Positions 6,855 to 9,379 of a stretch of 9,379 nucleotides of DNA are shown piece by piece (position 1 is the stretch's first letter; each line of letters opens with the position of its first letter). This DNA is from Acidobacteriota bacterium (lineage in GTDB: Bacteria > Acidobacteriota > Vicinamibacteria > Vicinamibacterales > JAFNAJ01), in NCBI GenBank assembly GCA_017860085.1, contig JAFNAJ010000135.1, forward strand, positions 1-9,379, read 5' to 3'. The notes beneath the pieces are model-generated. The model saw only the letters and a list, made by a program, of their open reading frames with translations. It ran no database searches and was not told where the DNA came from. A program made the translations under genes and the position numbers.

Positions 6855-8285
6855 CTATCGAGCCGCGGCCGCGGCTCGGGACTCTGGGCTTGGGGCTCCG
6901 GACTGCGTCACCTCGGCGGGGGCACCAGCCTCCCGCAACTTGCGCAGGATCCGATCGTTGATCCACTGCGCGCTCCACCAATCGACCGGGTTCACCGGGT
7001 GGCCGTTGACGAGCATCGTGTAGTGCAGGTGATCGCCCCCGGCGAGGCCCGTCATTCCGCTCCGGCCCAGCGTCTGGCCGAGCTCCACGCGGTCGCCCAC
7101 CTTCACGTCGATCGACGACAGATGCGCGTAGAGCGACTGCACGCCCATCCCGTGATCGACGATGACGCAGTTGCCGTAGATGCCGAGGTAGGCGGCGTAC
7201 GCGACCACGCCACGGTTCGACGCGGAAATGGGCACGTTGGCGGTCACCGCCAGGTCGAAGCCGAGGTGCACCTGCCGGTCGATCTCCTCGCCCTTGTAGA
7301 AGTACGTGCGCTGGTCGGCAAAGCTCGACTCGACCGACGAGTTGGTCAGCTGTCGGAAAGGGCCCTGCCAGAGCACCTCCGGCGCCGTGTTTGCGGCCTG
7401 TTTCTCGATCGTCTCCGCGTTGGCGCGGCGCATCTGGCTGTTGATGGCCACGTAGCTCTTGACCAGGTCGTTCGGATCATCGACCTTGAACTCCGGGCTC
7501 TGGGCCAGGATCTCGGGGACCACCCTCGACAGGAACTCGTCGGGCACGTCGATGCGGCTCTTGCGGAACGGCTTCGGGAACACACGCGTGTCGAACGACG
7601 CCCGGGCCTGGTTGCCGGCGTCGTCGCGCGCGTAGACCGTCATGGGGGTGTTGAGGTCCTGATCCCACAGGAGCGCGAAGAACGCCACGCGCACTGACGC
7701 GTCGGCACCCGGGAGGCCGGCGGCCGACGCGGGGAACCCCCGGTAGGTGCGATCGCCCACCCGGACACCCGACTCCACGTCCGTCGGCGTCACGCGGTAC
7801 ACGACCATCTCCGACCCGCCGTGATTGATGAAGTGGAATCTCGACAGCACCGCCACGCGCGGTGGCTCGAGCCTCACGGTCATCGCGTGAGATGCTTGCG
7901 TGGTCGCCTCCCGAAGGCCGAAGAGCACCGGGCGGCCCGCGGTGATCACGAGCCGTGCCTCACCCGACTTGAGGCCCTTGACGCTGCGAGCGCCCAGCGC
8001 ACGCGTCAGCCGCACGGCGTCCGGTCCCTCCTGCGCCAGTGTCGCGCCCTCGGCGCCGGGCAGGGAGAAGAGCGGGTGGGCCTGGCCGGCCTGCTCCAGG
8101 CTCACGTCCAGACGCGTGAGGGCCCCACGCGGCGCCCGGACCACGACGTCGAGGGTCCCCGCCTGGCCCAGGACCTTGACCGGCTGAATGATCTCGACGA
8201 CGGGCCCAGCCGCTCGACCTGCGAACAGGAAGGCACCGGCCGCAATGATGAGGGCTGCCGCGATGATGGCCAGAACGATACGCAT
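6855..8285 (-). CDS. M23 (LytM-type) zinc metallopeptidase
   Basis: I take ATG 8285 as the start, giving 476 residues beginning MRIVLAIIAAALIIAAG, a signal peptide or N-terminal membrane anchor. ATG 8297 (MIGVMRI) is possible; the open frame runs back to a GTG at 8342 but adds only an Arg-rich leader. Residues 29-330 are an uncharacterised exported region rich in beta strands, without the coiled coil of EnvC-like proteins. Residues 333-436 are the peptidase: H340-L-G-F-D344, H388 in YAHLSS and H419-L-H421 supply zinc ligands and the catalytic His, so the enzyme looks active and should cut peptidoglycan cross-bridge peptides in the periplasm. The tail after 457 (TQSGAPSPESRAAAAAR) is low-complexity and encoded by a repeat patch. 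It is the first gene of the block leading into cyoE. Confidence 0.88.
   Translation of the reverse strand: MRIVLAIIAAALIIAAGAFLFAGRAAGPVVEIIQPVKVLGQAGTLDVVVRAPRGALTRLDVSLEQAGQAHPLFSLPGAEGATLAQEGPDAVRLTRALGARSVKGLKSGEARLVITAGRPVLFGLREATTQASHAMTVRLEPPRVAVLSRFHFINHGGSEMVVYRVTPTDVESGVRVGDRTYRGFPASAAGLPGADASVRVAFFALLWDQDLNTPMTVYARDDAGNQARASFDTRVFPKPFRKSRIDVPDEFLSRVVPEILAQSPEFKVDDPNDLVKSYVAINSQMRRANAETIEKQAANTAPEVLWQGPFRQLTNSSVESSFADQRTYFYKGEEIDRQVHLGFDLAVTANVPISASNRGVVAYAAYLGIYGNCVIVDHGMGVQSLYAHLSSIDVKVGDRVELGQTLGRSGMTGLAGGDHLHYTMLVNGHPVNPVDWWSAQWINDRILRKLREAGAPAEVTQSGAPSPESRAAAAAR
6859..6878. repeat. 20-bp perfect palindrome over the M23 3' end
   Basis: CGAGCCGCGG is followed directly by its reverse complement CCGCGGCTCG, with no mismatch in 20 bases. 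It covers the last codons (SRAAAAAR) of the M23 gene and ends two bases short of its stop codon. As RNA it could fold into an 8-bp, fully GC-rich stem with a 4-base loop. There is no T-run, so it is not an intrinsic terminator; it may act as an RNA-stabilising or attenuating hairpin ahead of cyoE. Confidence 0.55.
6871..6905 (+). repeat. degenerate G-rich GGGACTC-type repeat (second patch)
   Basis: The + strand reads GGCTCGGGACTC, TGGGCTT, GGGGCTC, CGGACTG, imperfect units resembling the - strand of the patch at 3745-3781. It abuts the 20-bp palindrome and lies inside the 3' end of the M23 gene, where it encodes the Pro/Ser/Gly tail. Confidence 0.45.
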
Positions 8286-8292
8286 GACGCCT

Positions 8293-8298
8293 ATCATA
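8293..8298 (-). promoter_or_regulatory. possible -10 box of the M23-cyoE-ABC-DUF420 block
   Basis: TATGAT on the - strand lies seven bases before ATG 8285. Transcription would begin one or two bases before that codon, which would make a nearly leaderless message. There is no clear -35 at 16-18 bp. If ATG 8297 were the real start, this box would fall inside the coding region and could not serve. Confidence 0.3.
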
Positions 8299-8349
8299 GC
8301 CCGCGAAACGCGGGGCCTCCGGACCAAGGCACGCCCGGGCACCGACGGG

Positions 8350-8379
8350 TTGACGCGGCGGAGAGGCGCTGGCTAGAAT
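8350..8379 (+). promoter_or_regulatory. sigma70-type promoter of tRNA-Glu
   Basis: TTGACG (8350-8355) and TAGAAT (8374-8379) are separated by 18 bp, each one base from the consensus. The predicted transcription start is near 8386, about 13 bases before the mature tRNA 5' end. The promoter faces away from the M23 gene. Confidence 0.7.
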
Positions 8380-8398
8380 GGAAAGTCCGTCTGGACGT

Positions 8399-8473
8399 GC
8401 CGGTATCGTCTAGGGGTTAGGACACGTGGTTCTCAGCCACGGAACCGGGGTTCGAATCCCCGTACCGGTACCA
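8399..8473 (+). tRNA. tRNA-Glu (anticodon CUC)
   Basis: The full cloverleaf can be drawn. The acceptor is GCCGGTA with TACCGGT, opening with a G1-U72 wobble pair. The D arm has GTC/GAC stems. The anticodon stem is CGTGG/CCACG, with loop TTCTCAG and anticodon CTC at 8432-8434. The T arm is CGGGG/CCCCG with loop TTCGAAT. The discriminator is A8470 and CCA is encoded at 8471-8473. Anticodon CUC reads GAG, a frequent Glu codon in GC-rich genomes. Identity as Glu also fits the GTCTAG(N)GGAC pattern of the D arm. It is a single gene with its own promoter and terminator. Confidence 0.96.
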
Positions 8474-8509
8474 AGCCTTCTTCGAGGCCTCTTCGCCTCT
8501 TCCTCCTGA

Positions 8510-8545
8510 CGGCCCCGCGATGTCGCGGGGCCGTTGCTCTTCTAG
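8510..8545 (+). terminator. intrinsic terminator of tRNA-Glu
   Basis: A perfect 10-bp GC-rich stem, CGGCCCCGCG (8510-8519) with CGCGGGGCCG (8524-8533), is closed by the loop ATGT and followed by the T-rich TTGCTCTTCT. It lies 37 bases after the tRNA CCA end. On the - strand there is no T-run after the stem, so it is less likely to serve the Tyr/Gly-rich gene that ends at 8559. Confidence 0.75.
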
Positions 8546-8558
8546 CGTTCCGTTGCCG

Positions 8559-9065
8559 CTACCAGGGCCTCCGCTGACCTCTGGGCCTCTGGTCCGGGTA
8601 CGGGTAGAGGGCCTGGCGATAACCCCGCTCGTACCCTCGCCGGAACCCGCGTCGGTAGTGCTGCTGGTAGAAGGATTGGGGGCCGTATTCCCGGTGGTAG
8701 CCCCGGTTCGCGCGCCGGAACTGCTTCTGTCCGATCGGGTCGTACCAGCGGCCACGCCGGCCGTCCCTCAAGCCCTCTTGATACCCATCGTAATAGCCGG
8801 CCTCGAACGCCCAGGGGGCTGGCTCGTGTAATGCCCACCCAGCAGCGCCCGGGTAGGGCGCCGGGTATCCAGAGTCCGGGTATCCGGGAGCGGGACGCGC
8901 GCGACGAGGCGGTGGCGGCGGGTACGGCTGCGCCCCCGTTCCCGGCGAGCCCACGCTGATGCCAACGTGCCCGCCCACCACGACTTGTGCCATGGAGGGA
9001 GAGGCGGAGCCGACGAGGCCGATCGCGAGAAGCCAGGGTGTGACGAGGTGCGTGAGGGGCCGCAT
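8559..9065 (-). CDS. small secreted Tyr/Gly/Arg-rich protein, function unknown
   Basis: The 168-residue protein starts at ATG 9065, fixed by a strong GGGAGG Shine-Dalgarno (+ 9072-9077) six bases upstream; the frame is open further back, but that extension is out of character. Residues 1-27 are a signal peptide (MRPLTHLVTPWLLAIGL, cleavage after SMA-26). Residues 45-80 are a Pro/Gly/Tyr-rich linker with a run of six prolines and PGYPDSGYPAPYPG. Residues 88-150 form a Gly-aromatic periodic segment: EAGYYDGYQEGLRDGRRGRW, then FRRANRGYHREYG and QQHYRRGFRRGYERGYRQ, with glycine about every four residues. Composition suggests a very basic, exported, possibly wall- or surface-binding protein. I recognise no enzyme family. 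A YxxGYxxGxxDG-like pattern occurs in other exported bacterial proteins of unknown role. Confidence 0.75.
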   Translation of the reverse strand: MRPLTHLVTPWLLAIGLVGSASPSMAQVVVGGHVGISVGSPGTGAQPYPPPPPRRARPAPGYPDSGYPAPYPGAAGWALHEPAPWAFEAGYYDGYQEGLRDGRRGRWYDPIGQKQFRRANRGYHREYGPQSFYQQHYRRGFRRGYERGYRQALYPYPDQRPRGQRRPW

Positions 9066-9071
9066 GGTCGT

Positions 9072-9077
9072 CCTCCC
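9072..9077 (-). promoter_or_regulatory. Shine-Dalgarno that sets the start of the Tyr/Gly-rich gene
   Basis: GGGAGG on the - strand is followed by six bases and ATG 9065. It decides for the 168-residue product over the 225-codon open frame that begins at 9236, whose extra residues look untranslated. Confidence 0.75.
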
Positions 9078-9189
9078 AGGCAGGCACGTATTGCCTCTGC
9101 AAGGGCTACGCCAGCCGCAACGTCGCGACATCGGAAGAAACGCTGCCGCCCGGAGCGCGTGACTGGCCTCTACCAGGGACGGCCCGAGG

Positions 9190-9379
9190 CTACTCGGTCC
9201 AGATGAGGACCATGGCGCCTTCGACCGTCCCGTCAAGGAACAGGCCCGGACCAGCGCCCTCGAGGTCTGCAGTCGTGATGTTCGACTGCCGCTCCCCGAT
9301 TCCCGGCAATTCGATCGACACGTGACTGCTTGGGCTCAGGCGCAGCAGCCAGAACGGGATCGACATCGTGACGAGCCGC
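9190..9379 (-). CDS. hypothetical protein, C-terminal part; 5' end outside window
   Basis: On the - strand a frame is open from the window edge to TAG 9190-9192, about 62 codons. It contains MSIPFWLLRLSPSS, VSIELPGIGERQSNITTADLE and a final GLFLDGTVEGAMVLIWTE. An internal ATG at 9366 would give a 58-residue protein, but the frame stays open upstream of it, so this is more likely the end of a longer gene. The alternation of hydrophobic and polar residues suggests beta strands and a folded domain. I do not recognise the family. It is followed by 124 bp of non-coding DNA and then, on the same strand, by the Tyr/Gly-rich gene. Confidence 0.5.
   Translation of the reverse strand, partial: RLVTMSIPFWLLRLSPSSHVSIELPGIGERQSNITTADLEGAGPGLFLDGTVEGAMVLIWTE

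Noticed and set aside
6804..7697. A 297-codon open frame on the + strand opposite the M23 gene.
   Set aside because: No domain, Val/His/Arg-rich, and the opposite strand carries an intact zinc peptidase.
8286..8342. N-terminal extension of the M23 protein to GTG 8342.
   Set aside because: The extra residues are Arg-rich and precede a normal hydrophobic signal sequence, and there is no Shine-Dalgarno; ATG 8285 fits better.
9066..9236. N-terminal extension of the Tyr/Gly-rich protein to 9236.
   Set aside because: A strong GGGAGG site and a clean signal peptide mark ATG 9065, and the extension would overlap the stop region of the upstream gene.
1..9379. CRISPR array, insertion sequence, prophage or integration at the tRNA-Glu.
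   Set aside because: No regularly spaced direct repeats, transposase or integrase, and no second copy of the tRNA 3' end that would mark an attachment site within the window.

Overview
The window is very GC-rich, densely coded bacterial DNA from a Gram-negative-type cell with several exported, signal-peptide-bearing proteins. No taxonomic marker is decisive. A carboxypeptidase-regulatory-like/TPR protein, a serine hydrolase fused to a DUF1343 (NamZ, GH171) domain, and G-rich degenerate intergenic repeats together suggest Acidobacteriota, perhaps the Vicinamibacteria. That placement is an inference. I see no mobile element, CRISPR array, integrase or other sign of recent transfer.

Layout. (1) 1-303: the 3' part of a small cupin gene (+), cut by the window edge. 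(2) 329-1276 (-): a secreted protein with a carboxypeptidase-regulatory-like fold followed by TPRs. It diverges from (3) 1345-3705 (+): a periplasmic beta-lactamase-fold serine hydrolase joined almost without linker to a NamZ-type exo-N-acetylmuramidase domain. The 68 bp between them hold overlapping, oppositely facing -10-like boxes. (4) 3782-8285 (-): five genes in a row with gaps of 3-31 bp, probably one transcription unit. In transcription order they are an M23 peptidase, heme O synthase (CyoE/CtaB), an ABC ATPase, an ABC-2 permease and a DUF420/CtaM-like membrane protein. (5) 8350-8545 (+): tRNA-Glu(CUC) with its own sigma70-type promoter and intrinsic terminator. (6) 8559-9065 (-): a small secreted Tyr/Gly/Arg-rich protein with an excellent Shine-Dalgarno. 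(7) 9190-9379 (-): the C-terminal part of an unrecognised protein running off the window.

How the genes may work together. CyoE supplies heme O, and DUF420 proteins have been linked to heme-copper oxidase function. The ABC-2 exporter lies between them, so this block reads as a terminal-oxidase maturation module. The exporter's substrate is the main unknown. Two peptidoglycan-active proteins, the hydrolase-NamZ fusion and the M23 enzyme, give the window a second theme. The fusion puts on one chain two activity types that Bacillus subtilis keeps as separate muropeptide-recovery enzymes (AmiE and NamZ).

Two G-rich, GGGACTC-like repeat patches sit at gene ends in the oxidase block. One has become the C-terminal codons of the M23 gene. 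No stretch over 300 bp lacks a gene.
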